A program made the translations under genes and the position numbers. From Brachionus koreanus (taxonomy: Eukaryota; Rotifera; Eurotatoria; Ploima; Brachionidae), in NCBI GenBank assembly GCA_016987375.1, contig PJRA01000493.1, forward strand, positions 448,872 to 459,576: a stretch of DNA of 10,705 nt. The letters run 5' to 3'. Shown in pieces: positions 1 through 9,100 of the stretch (the stretch's first letter is position 1; each line of letters begins with the position of its first letter). The notes under the pieces were generated by a model. The model was given only the letters and a program-made list of their open reading frames with translations, made no database searches and was not told where the DNA came from.

Positions 1-1251
1 ACTACTTTATGTTTTGATATTTTATTATTTTAATTTTAATCTATTTAGTGGAAAACTTGGAATTCATTCAATTGTTTTGTAAAAGAAATTTCAAAGTCGG
101 ATTTTTGACTTTTATTTGGGAGCCTTAAACAACTCTGATTTTTCTAATAAAATCATACTAGCTCGTTTCAAATTTTTTGAATAAACTTAAAAATACATTA
201 CGACTATATCAGTAGTAATCTAGATTAAAAAGAATACAGTCTATTGAACTTTAGTATTTATTTTCGAACAAAGTAATGTTTTTTCATTAAGTTAAATTAT
301 TTGCATTAGTGGTAGAAATATTTTGTTGAGTTCAGGCCGGATAGATTAAAAAATTACAAATATTTATAAAAGCAAAGTCGCAATAGCGAACTCGCAATGA
401 AAAGAAAAATACATTTAATTAGGACTTAGTAAAAGATAGATTGGATTTAAGAAACAAAAAAAAAGAAAGCACACAATAATACCTTAATGAAACAATAGAG
501 AAACATTTAAGTTATGAAACTAAAGCATTTAATTAGCAAAGTTAAGAATTAAGTTTAAATCGTAAAATTTAATGGGATCATATCATTTAAATGACGAATG
601 CTTTCCAATACAAATAAAAGACAAATTTTATTTATATTACTTAAGTTTTAATTAATATTTAGAGCAACAACTTAATAATGATCATAAACTAGATAGTAAG
701 ATTTAGATTGGTATTCTCATATTCTTGATGAAAAAAAAACTTTGGAAATTGAAAGTCAAATTCTTGATCTAAATTTGCATTCTACTCCAACACTAAACTA
801 GATACGTGATCGCCCATTGTTGGATTGACTTTATCAATTATTCAATCCGTATTTATTTGTGTATTAAACAAAATGAATTTTTTAAAATTAAAATTTTCTT
901 TATTTTTTATTTTTGCCAAATTCATTATTCTAATTATGAAAAAAAAAAAACTATCACTTCTTAATCCTAGTGTCTATGTGTGTTTAGATTAATGATTTTT
1001 TCTACTAATTGTAATGTTCTAGCTTTGGCTAAAAAATTTCCAAATATTTCCTTATCTTTGATTATGTCATTTTGGCTTTCTAATTAAAACAAACTCACGC
1101 AATTCTATCTTAATCACTTAGCCTTTGTTTTAGACAATGAAAAATATGTAATTGTGTAGTAGCAAAGCCCAAAAAATATATAACAAAAACAAGCTAAAAT
1201 TGGCCACCAAAAATGGAAAATTTCTAGAAGATCAATGACCATAGCGTAAAA
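1..1251. other. A+T-rich region without a recognisable gene
   Basis: I see no convincing coding frame, RNA gene or mobile-element protein here. The stretch is A+T-rich with many poly(A) and poly(T) runs and stops in all frames. Its right end must hold the 5' flank and leader of the gene starting at 1252. A TATATAA string at 1177-1183 sits about 70 bases before that start codon, but such strings are expected by chance in this composition. A small inverted repeat (GGATTGA at 822-828 with TCAATCC at 842-848) is too short to interpret. Confidence 0.6.
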
Positions 1252-2949
1252 ATGACCTTTAGCTGCATTAAATTTAAAAAAAAGTTCAAAATGAAATTCA
1301 ATCTGTCCAGCGGCTGTGCGAATGCTTCGTCGTCGTCGAGTAACGACGGTGCCATCAAGGAGCCCAACACATCGAATAACTCTCGATCTTCGTCCGCTTG
1401 TTCCTCGTACAAATCCTTTTCGAATCATTCGAACATCGAGCTGAACAACTCAAAAACTGGTCTGTGCAAGAACTCCAAGGGTCAGACTGGGTCCAAAAGT
1501 GCCATTAGGAGCGAAAGTGCCAAGAAAAACGACAGAAACAAAGAAGCAACGCGTAAACATTTGCACAAGCTGAGTAAACGCTCAAAAAAAGATAAAAAAG
1601 AATCAAAAAAAAACAAATCACAGTTTGCAGCTCAGTCTTTGCAGCCTCCGCCAAATCCGCCATCTATTGATTCCATACCATCTTTACCCAGTTCATTTTT
1701 GGCTACCTCAGTAATTACATCTAATTCGCTTCTAACCACTGGCACATCATCCTATTCGGCTAATTCTTCGGCTCTCCTAATGAAACACAAATCATCCAGA
1801 TCGAATAGCAGTGCCATTTCCGAGCCAAAGAGCAAGCCTGACTCGAAAATGGAAAAATTAGAAAAACTAAAGGACGCTAAATATCAGAAAGATAAGAAAA
1901 GAAAAGAAAAATTTATCAAACAAGAAATATATGAAAAAATAAATCCAAATGCCAAGCTAAATGATCATTTGTATTCTCCTCTTGATTTTAGTAATAATGG
2001 TAAAATAGACGAAAAAATAATACACACGCCTAAATTTGAAAAGTTAAAGTCGAAAAACTCCGACAACTCAAATTCAATTGCGACAATGATTGAATCAATC
2101 AGAGATGATAAGCACTTGAATGGTAAAATGTTGCAGAATTTTGATTTAAATCGTAATTCTAAGCAAGATGAGTACAATTATGCATTAAGTCAAAAGAGCA
2201 CAACCAGCGAGTCCAAATCGAAAAGTGATGAAAATTTGGATTATGGAGATGATCAAATTGTGCCTGGAAATGAGCTATACGACGAATACATTGACAATAC
2301 TAGTCAAAATAATAGTGAAGACTACGAGTATGAAGAGCAAAATAATCAAGCTAGTTGTCAAGATTGCAAAAAAGAATGTGATTATTCCAAACAAGATGAA
2401 TACGAAAAAGAGTATGTGTATGAATACGAGTATGAGGTACGAAATGAAACAAGTAGTGAAGTGGAAAATTATGATGAAAAAAATGCCAAAATAGAAGATT
2501 GTAATGATCTGGTTGAGAATGAATATGATGCTGTTGATTCTTGTGAGGACGATTTGGCTGCTGGACGAAGAAATAAACAAAATGATGATGAAGAGAAAAA
2601 TTTTGGTATTAATTATTTCAAGCTAATAGATGACGAAACCTATTTAGATTTGAATGAAGTTACAATTAGTTGTCGTGATTTAGTAGATGAGACTAAAAAA
2701 ACAGCTAAAAAAGAAGAAAAAAATCAAGTTAATTTAGATTATTTGGATGTACAAAATGATGTGGAAAATCTAGAGACCGAGGGTGAACAAGAAATAGAGT
2801 TTAATTCGGAAAATTCGGATAGTGAAACAAATAAGTCTATTAATCTAAATTTAAATTGTCAAAATGAATATGAGCTTAAGTTTGAAAAGTATCGTAAATC
2901 GAATGATTTGACTAACACCGATAATTCAATCACTTGTACTTCGTTTTAA
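1252..2949 (+). CDS. Orphan 565-residue disordered, polyampholytic protein, probably nuclear
   Basis: I do not recognise a family. One open frame encodes 565 residues with no intron. An in-frame TAG at 1225-1227 puts the start at ATG 1252 or ATG 1291 (residue 14). The TAA stop is followed by AATAAA signals at 3020 and 3064. Residues 20-90 are rich in Ser and Asn. Residues 101-123 are a dense Lys/Arg block (HKLSKRSKKDKKESKK) that looks like a bipartite nuclear localisation signal. Residues 132-150 are Pro/Ser-rich, and 195-235 are a Lys/Glu stretch that could form a charged helix. From about 320 the chain turns acidic, with Tyr/Glu repeats near 384-396. Short motifs seen are IKQE (222-225, a SUMO-type site), PLDFS (243-247, near the CtBP-binding PxDLS pattern) and a CxxCxxxC cluster at 369-376. 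No globular domain, signal peptide or membrane segment is visible. A nuclear regulatory or scaffold role is inference. It could also be one large exon of a longer gene. Confidence 0.7.
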   Translation: MTFSCIKFKKKFKMKFNLSSGCANASSSSSNDGAIKEPNTSNNSRSSSACSSYKSFSNHSNIELNNSKTGLCKNSKGQTGSKSAIRSESAKKNDRNKEATRKHLHKLSKRSKKDKKESKKNKSQFAAQSLQPPPNPPSIDSIPSLPSSFLATSVITSNSLLTTGTSSYSANSSALLMKHKSSRSNSSAISEPKSKPDSKMEKLEKLKDAKYQKDKKRKEKFIKQEIYEKINPNAKLNDHLYSPLDFSNNGKIDEKIIHTPKFEKLKSKNSDNSNSIATMIESIRDDKHLNGKMLQNFDLNRNSKQDEYNYALSQKSTTSESKSKSDENLDYGDDQIVPGNELYDEYIDNTSQNNSEDYEYEEQNNQASCQDCKKECDYSKQDEYEKEYVYEYEYEVRNETSSEVENYDEKNAKIEDCNDLVENEYDAVDSCEDDLAAGRRNKQNDDEEKNFGINYFKLIDDETYLDLNEVTISCRDLVDETKKTAKKEEKNQVNLDYLDVQNDVENLETEGEQEIEFNSENSDSETNKSINLNLNCQNEYELKFEKYRKSNDLTNTDNSITCTSF

Positions 2950-3355
2950 AATTAATATTTAATTTTTTTCTTTTGGTTTTATATTAGATAATTTAGCAAT
3001 CGAATTAGAAAATATTTTCAATAAAGCTTTTTTTTTCTTATTGATTCAATTAAATTTTGTTTCAATAAAGTTTATAAAACTAAATTTTTTTTTTGTATTT
3101 AACTTAAAATTCAGCTTATTTTTGAAATGGCTTTTTTTATGGATATTTATTCAAAACTCTTGTTTGAACAGATATTTTGTGAGAGGAACTTTATTTAGAA
3201 AAATAAACTTCAATTTGTGAGATTTAAAATTTTATGAAATTTACCGTTTGAGTGTTTTAAGATTCATTTTTTTTTCTAAAATCACTCAAAATAGTCTATA
3301 ATTGTTTTTCAGCAAATTTAAAATGGAAAAAAATTCCACATATATTTTAGTTTTA
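2950..3355. other. 3' untranslated region of the orphan gene plus A+T-rich spacer
   Basis: This is A+T-rich sequence directly after the TAA of the 565-residue frame. The first 120 bases hold two poly(A) signals and are probably the 3' untranslated region. The remainder, up to the tail of the LINE at 3356, contains no frame or repeat that I can assign. Confidence 0.55.
3020..3069 (+). promoter_or_regulatory. Tandem AATAAA poly(A) signals
   Basis: AATAAA occurs at 3020-3025 and again at 3064-3069, 71 and 115 bases after the stop codon of the disordered-protein gene. Each has similar surroundings (TTTTCAATAAAG and TTTCAATAAAG) and is followed within about 25 bases by a T-rich run. That is the expected arrangement for cleavage and polyadenylation on the plus strand and supports the upstream frame being transcribed. 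Use of either site is inferred. Confidence 0.55.
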
Positions 3356-3373
3356 AGTAGTAGTAGTAGTAGT
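3356..3373 (-). repeat. (ACT)6 microsatellite tail of the LINE
   Basis: Six exact copies of AGT on the plus strand (ACT on the element strand) lie immediately outside the 3' end of the reverse-transcriptase frame. Such short tandem tails mark the 3' terminus of CR1/L2-type elements, so this fixes the insertion's 3' edge and its orientation. Confidence 0.8.
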
Positions 3374-3387
3374 TCTTGCTGCGACAC

Positions 3388-4815
3388 CTAACATTTAGAT
3401 TGTCTAAGTCCATCACCACCAATTGGCCGTGTAGAGCTGTAGCAGCCGATTCCATTGAACTTATCTAAGGCCATTTTAAAGTTAGAGGTTGACTTGGATT
3501 TCACTACATTTTCTGGCAACTTATTCCAATGCGGAACTACTTTGTTTGAGAAAAATACGTGTCTGGCATTTACTGCAGCCGCAAAATCATTTTCTAATTT
3601 GAGCTGGGAAACTTTCTCTCTGGACTCTGATGCTATTTCCTCTTAACGCCTCGGCTGGTCCCTTGTTTTCTGATTTATTCACTATATTCTTGACCAAGCT
3701 TCCCTTTTCTATTCCATTCACTAATTTGTACATTTCAATCAAGTCCCCTCTCACTCTTCTTTCACTCAGCTTTGTAGGTCCTAATTTTGTCAGCCTCATT
3801 TCATACAGCATATTTCTTACAGACAACGGTATTTTTGTTGCCCTCTCTTGCACCTTTTCCAACGCATTCACGTCCATTTTCATACTTAGATTCCAAACCT
3901 CCAGTGCGTAATCTAGGTGGCGTCTCACCATGGATATATACAGTCTAACCCACAGTCTTTCCTTGTAAACGTTCGATTTAGCATTCCAAGTACCCTACTC
4001 GCTTTCGTACAAGCACTTTTCACTTGGCTAGTCCATTTTAAATCTGATAAAACCATCACTCCAAGATCCCTTTGACACTCTGTGGTCGCTAATGTAATAT
4101 TTCTGTTGCTTTTTTGTGTTTACATATGCCTTTCATTTAGTCTGCCGAAATGCATTAATTTTCATTTGTTAGCACACATTCCCATACGCCAAACCTCTAT
4201 CCATTTACATACTGCATCCAGATCTTTCTGTAACATCGCTCTCTCATAAATATTATTAAACCGAGTAATTTTGAGTCATCTGCGAACAATTGCATTCTAT
4301 TTGAAACGCAGTCGGGTAGGTCATTTATGTACAGAACAAATAGCAGAGGTCCAAGTACAGACCCACACTGTTACCTTTGGCCAACTCAGACGTGATCATA
4401 TCAAGCGTTTCAAGTAGGTTCGTTACACATCCTTTCTTTGGAACAGATTCATGTTGACTTCCAATTATTAGTTTATTTTCTTGAAGGTAAAACATTAGTC
4501 GGTCCCTGACAATACCTTCCAGAACTTTACAAACGACTGACGTAAGTGATACCGGTCGATAACTGGCTCTAATTTACTTCTTTTTTAAAGATCGGTGAAA
4601 CATTTGCTCTTTTCCACTCTTTTGGGATTTTCCTGTCTGTAATGATTTTGTGTAAATTATCTTCAATGGCACTGACATTGTTTTTGCGCAGTTTTTTAGT
4701 ATTAGTGGATGTACATGGTCTGTGCCCATCGATTTGTTGCCATTTAATTTCTCTAGTCTTCGCTCAATCAGATCCTTGAAGAATCAATATTTTATGTCTA
4801 CCTCGGAAATGATCA
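3388..4815 (-). pseudogene. Reverse transcriptase (ORF2) remnant of the CR1/L2-like LINE
   Basis: Read on the minus strand in several frames, conserved blocks appear in the right order. Near 4780-4700 is the block LIERRLEKLNGNKSMGTD (canonical form KLNxNKSxGPD). IPKEWKRANVSPIFKK lies near 4635-4590 and YRPVSLTSVVCKVLEGIVRDR near 4565-4505. QHESVPKKGCVTNLLETLD lies near 4463-4405, with the usual Gly after QH replaced by Glu. GSVLGPLLFVLYINDLP spans about 4364-4310, and the catalytic FADD box is at 4286-4275. Then follow a QRDLGVMVLSDLKW block (near 4080-4040), YALEVWNLSMKMDVNALEKV (near 3910-3850) and the C-terminal VVPHWNKLPENVVKSKSTS (near 3530-3475). Between TSELAKGN and GSVLGPLL, at about 4372-4364, the roughly 80 residues expected to carry motif A (xxDxxKAFDxVPH) are absent. 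Another frameshift lies near 3590. It cannot encode active enzyme. Confidence 0.85.
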
Positions 4816-5141
4816 ATTATAAACCTCTTTTTGTGCTGATCATTCCTTCCTTATGTATTTTTTTATCAGACATTATTACGTGCATCAATTTTTTTTCTTT
4901 ACTGTCAATAACTTTAATATTTTGGTGTTATTTCCAATCCAAAATATCTTTTAACTTTAAATTTGATGATTAGTTTAATTAAAAAAATTAGATTAAATGA
5001 AAAATTTATTATATTGATTTAAAGGAACTATTTAAAATAGAACAGAAAAGAATTGAAATATTTGGATTAAATTTTTTGAATTTTTTATTTATAAAGTCTA
5101 TAAAAATCAAATTGATTCTATTGAAATCAATCGATAATTGA
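4816..5141. other. A+T-rich spacer between two LINE fragments
   Basis: I can assign no gene or conserved block here. The left part may still include badly eroded sequence of the minus-strand LINE. The rest is A+T-rich with short poly(A) and poly(T) runs and has no recognisable protein similarity. Confidence 0.5.
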
Positions 5142-5600
5142 CGGTTTCAACAAAAATGAATACACAGCAGCAATATTCTTTGATTCAGAGAAAGCGTTTG
5201 ACAAAGTACCTCACCAAGGTATCATAAACAAGATTGAGGAACTAAATCTAAACCACAAGCTTAAAAATTGGATAATAAATTTTTTGGAGGGATGGTCTTA
5301 TTAAGTCAAATTCAAATCAAAAACATCACAAAACCAAACCATCACATTTGCCTCAAGGAAGCTGTCTCTCTACAACTCTTTTTATTTTATGTTTTATTGA
5401 CATTCTAAAGTCAAAACCAAAAATGTGGTCTGTATTTGATTCAAAAAAAATTAGCTAATAGAACTAAGCAATGTGCTACAAAACGCGGTAGATCACATTA
5501 AACTTTTTTCCGGAAACAAAGAATTTGTAATAAATAAAGACAAAACAAATTACACTGTTTTTGTGAGTGGTTCAGAAGGTTCTCTTAATAATCGATCTTT
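5142..5600 (+). mobile_element. Degraded jockey-like LINE reverse-transcriptase fragment
   Basis: The plus strand opens with a good reverse-transcriptase motif A block, FFDSEKAFDKVPHQGI, with the catalytic Asp codon at 5182-5184, followed by a typical NHKLKNWIINFLEGW helix. After a TAA near 5301 and a frameshift near 5345 comes motif B, LPQGSCLSTTLFIL, starting at 5348. After further stops comes the block FVINKDKTNYTVFVSGSE at about 5524-5580, which normally follows the palm domain. The YADD/FADD motif C expected between these last two blocks is not readable; only VFDSKK remains near 5430. Ends and family are uncertain. The wording of the motifs is closest to jockey-type LINEs and differs from the minus-strand element at 3356-4815, so this is a separate insertion of opposite orientation. 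It is clearly non-functional. Confidence 0.8.
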
Positions 5601-6157
5601 TTTCCGCTTCCCCATTTTTAAAAATGCGCACCGTATGCAAGAGATATTTTGAAGATTTTTCCACCCTCAACGGGTTTTGAACTTGATCCTCTGCTTGCAT
5701 GACTAACACACAAACCATTCAGCTTTAAAGACTTCTTAAAAGTTCTCTTGGTCTTCTATAAATTTTGATGAAGATTTTTTCTGAAATAATTGCATTCAAA
5801 CATTAAGTTTGATTAAGTTTGATTTGATAAAACTGGTTTTAAGATTGCAGAGTTGATAGAGATCGAATTTTTTTGCTACTGATTATAGTGATGATTTTTA
5901 ATTTTTATTTAAAAAAAAAGGTTGTTTAGTAAAATTCAGATAGAGAGAAACAAAATAAATAAAAAATTTTTGTCATTTACAACCGGTTTTGATTCTTCAT
6001 AATCTTGACTGATGATATGTTAAAGTATTTCAATTTAACTTGAATTTTTTAAAGATAAAAGCAAAATTTAGCTTACTTTTGAAGTTGATTCTAATGCAAA
6101 TTTAATTTATTGAGATTTTATTTATTTTTTTTATGCAAATTAAAATACTCAAAAAAA
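5601..6157. other. A+T-rich upstream region of RAD50
   Basis: Apart from the minus-strand tRNA-like stretch at 5663-5728, I see no gene here. A 10-base unit ATTAAGTTTG is present twice in tandem at 5802-5821. The last part must contain the RAD50 promoter and leader, but no core-promoter element stands out. The eight-A run at 6151-6158 gives an A-rich context to the RAD50 start codon. Confidence 0.5.
5663..5728 (-). repeat. tRNA-like sequence, probable remnant of a tRNA-derived SINE
   Basis: On the minus strand, AAGCTGAATGG at 5725-5715 matches the RNA polymerase III A box (TRGYNNANNNG) at 10 of 11 positions. AGTTCAAAACC at 5683-5673 contains a perfect B-box core (GWTCRANNC). The 31-base spacing is tRNA-like. 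Between them an anticodon-arm-like segment contains ATGCAAG, so TGC (Ala) would be the notional anticodon. The T arm forms only about two of five pairs, the acceptor ends do not pair, and position 33 is not U in the Ala reading, so this is not a working tRNA. A SINE head or decayed tRNA pseudogene is the best reading. No LINE-derived tail could be matched. Confidence 0.45.
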
Positions 6158-9100
6158 ATGTCTTGTATTGAAAAAATGACAATTCAGGGAATCCGAAGTT
6201 ACGGACCCAAAGAAAAAGACACTCAAATAATCGAATTTTTTACACCAGTTACTCTGATAATAGGCCAAAACGGCTGTGGTATATTTGAAAATAATCAAAT
6301 TAAGTAAAATCAAAAAACTATTTGTTTAAGGTAAAACAACTATCATCGAGTGTTTAAAATACGCTACAACAAGTGACATGCCTCCAAATACTAAAGGTTC
6401 TTCATTTTTGTTCGATCCAAAATTAATTGATGAAGTAGAAACAAAAGGAAAAATAAAGCTCTATTTCAAAGACACCAGCGGACTAACTGTTCAAGTGCAA
6501 AAAAACTTATGCTCCACTCAAAAAGCCAAAAAACTTGAATTCAGGACATTGGAAACCTTAATTAGCAGGTATGATATTGACGGTAAACTGGCGAGCACCA
6601 TAACAAACAAATGCATAAATGCGGACTCAGAGATTGTTAACGCATTTGGTGTGTCAAAAGCAGTTCTGGAACATGTTATCTTCTGCCATCAAGAAGACTC
6701 TAATTGGCCATTGAGTACTCTTCATAAGCTTTATTTTTCCTAGTTTCACTTATTGTTTCAACAGGTGACGGAAAGCTGTTGAAAACTCGCTTTGATGAAA
6801 TTTTTGCAGCCACCAAGTACATAAAGGCTTTGGACACTTTAAGAAAAATTCGCCTTGAAAAAAACCAACAAATAAAACAGATGGAAATCGAAAAAAAGCA
6901 TTTGGAAACTTACAAAACTAGATCTGAATGTCTTAAGCGAAATTCGGAGGAAAATGCCAGAGAACTTGAGCGTTTAATTAGCCAAAAAAAAGTTTTGGGT
7001 GAAAAACTGAAACCAATTAAGAAACAACTCGAATTCTATTCACAAGAATCAGCCAGAATTTATGAAATTAAAATAGAACTAGATAGAATAGAAAATGAAA
7101 AGGATCTTATAGAAAAACAAATCAAAGAACTTTTAGCAGCCACCAAAGAGTGCTTATTTACAGGAACTGATGCCGAGTTGGAGGAATATGTAGAACAATA
7201 CAGAGCTACTACTGATAAAATGCGACGTCAAGAAGAAAAGCAATTGTATGAAAAAATCGATGATACAAAGCTTCAAATAAAACAAATCAGTGCATCTAAA
7301 TCAAAGATTAGCTTGGAATTAGGTGCTTTGGAGAATAGATTCAATGATTATAATCAAAATAAAAAAAAGCTTAGAGAAATTTCTTACAAAGCATCTGGTC
7401 TTATAGACTTAGATATTTCTAATCCCGAAACTGGTGTCTCAAAGCTAACCAATTTTATAAATGATTATGAAGATGAAATTTGTGCATTAAATGAAAAATA
7501 CAAGCAACAAGAAATTCATTTTCAGAAAAAGATTGACACTGAACGGGACAAAAAATCTAGAATTGAACAAAGCATTCAAAATAAAACTGAATCGTTATCA
7601 AAATTTCAAAACCAGTTTCGTCGCATTGAGGAAGAGTTGAGTTTGGTTGAAGATGACAAAGCACAAGCTCAGCTAAGTGTAAAAATTGGCCAATTTGAGA
7701 CTGATATTGATCAACAATTAGGCAAATTAATAAATGTCGATGAAATAAAAACAAAATTAAAACAATTAGATGGTTCAAAATTAGATTTAAAACAAAAAGA
7801 AGTGGAAATTGATAGCAAAATAAATAAATGGCATCTAAATTCTAAATTGCAGACAGAAATAAATATGCTTAGAAGTGAAAAAAAGACCAAACAAGACCAA
7901 ATTAGAAAGATTAAAATTCACATTGAGGAAGATGTGGAGAATTTTTTTGTTCATGATGAAAATTTATTGACTGTTAAATCGAATGATTCAATGCTCAAGA
8001 GTATATTCGATGCCGAAAGCAGAAAATTGGAATCTGATTTAGCCTCGCTTGAGTCTAATAGGAAAGAGTTAGACAAAAACTTGAGCTCGAATGAGTTCAA
8101 GAGAAAAATGCTTAATGATCAATATAGAGAAAAAGAAAAACAACTCAGAAATTACGAAGATACCCTTTTGAATTTGAATGATTTAATCACCAACGAATCG
8201 GACATTGATCGATTTGATTCCATTTTAGAAAAACTTCAAGAAGAGCAAAAAAATTATTTGGACGAAAAAGGCTTTCTGAGTGGTGTTGACAAAACTTACA
8301 AGAGATTTTTACAGCAGTTGCAACTAGACACGGATGATAAGCATTCGTGTCCAGTTTGTATGCGTATGTTCAAAGACATGGATGAGGTAAATGAGACAAT
8401 CGATGAGCTAAAAAAGTACACTCGCAAAATACCTCAGAAAGTTAGCGATTTGGATGAAAAATTAAAGTCAAATGGACTTAAATTGGAGGCTATGATTAAT
8501 GCTAAATCTGTCAAAGAATCTTATGAAAAAATTAAACACAAGGATTTGGGAGATTTGAAAGAAAAAATAGATGAATACGACAAAATTATTTTGCCCAAGT
8601 TGAGAAAGGAGCTGACCGACGTTGATGCCACGGTCAAAAATTTTCTCAAACGAAAATCACATGCGGTCTCACTGCAAAGCGAGGTCTTTCTCATAGACAA
8701 GTGCTCTAGCGAAATTAGAGACTTGGATAGAAAAATTGAGAGCTTAATCAACAATGGTGGTTTAGAGCAGTCGGACGACACTGATTTGGACACTTTGTCC
8801 GAGCAAAAAATGATTGTGCAAAGTGAAATTGAGAAAATAAATTTAAATATTAAATCTAATCAGGAGGAAATTTCCAACTACTATGCCCGTAGTGATAGAA
8901 TTCATGGACTAAAAGAGCAGTTGAATGAATTGAAGACTAGACGAAATGAGCTTGAGTCAAAGTATCAAAAAAAGTCACAGCTTATTGACAAACGGGAAGA
9001 ATTAAGAACAGAAATAGAGAGTTTAAAAAAAGAAATTTTTTGTTTGGAAAAAAATTTAAAGGACTGTAGCAAATTGGTTGATGATTTGGTCGTGGAAAAA

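Larger units (their letters stand above)
3356..4815 (-). mobile_element. 5'-truncated, degraded CR1/L2-like non-LTR retrotransposon
   Basis: On the minus strand this stretch reads as the 3' part of a LINE. It starts in the N-terminal part of reverse transcriptase (about 4815), runs through the palm and the C-terminal region, and reaches a TAG stop at 3390-3388. Only about 14 bases then separate the stop from an (ACT)6 tail. A short microsatellite tail instead of poly(A), together with the order and wording of the reverse-transcriptase blocks, fits the CR1/L2/Rex1 side of the jockey superfamily. The 5' end is lost within the coding region, which is the normal outcome of incomplete target-primed reverse transcription. 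The left border (tail) is sharp and the right border near 4780-4850 is not. No target-site duplication could be identified because the 5' end is uncertain. The copy is dead: several frameshifts, in-frame stops and an internal deletion. Confidence 0.85.

Noticed and set aside
1177..1183. TATATAA as a core promoter for the orphan gene
   Set aside because: The position is plausible, but the string is expected often in DNA this rich in A+T and no initiator or other element supports it.
1114..1428. Minus-strand open frames opposite the start of the 565-residue gene, including a hydrophobic C-terminal stretch
   Set aside because: They overlap a much longer plus-strand frame, and the hydrophobic part comes from the A+T-rich antisense sequence. 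No family similarity or supporting signals were seen.
2225..2580. Shorter frames on both strands inside the acidic half of the orphan gene, one strongly hydrophobic on the minus strand
   Set aside because: They are shadows of the Glu/Asp/Tyr-rich coding sequence: its complement automatically encodes Ile/Phe/Val-rich peptides.
3356..3373. The AGT run as part of a CRISPR-like or satellite array
   Set aside because: It is a single 18-base triplet run at the 3' edge of a LINE and has no spacers or larger repeat unit.
3455..3911. Plus-strand frames over the LINE 3' part
   Set aside because: The conserved reverse-transcriptase C-terminal blocks are on the minus strand; these are antisense shadows.
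4722..4973. Plus-strand 83-codon frame with a hydrophobic segment
   Set aside because: It runs antisense to the N-terminal reverse-transcriptase remnant and into A+T-rich spacer, with no similarity of its own.
5663..5728. A functional tRNA gene
   Set aside because: The acceptor and T stems do not pair and position 33 is not U in the Ala reading, so only a decayed or SINE-type origin is supportable.
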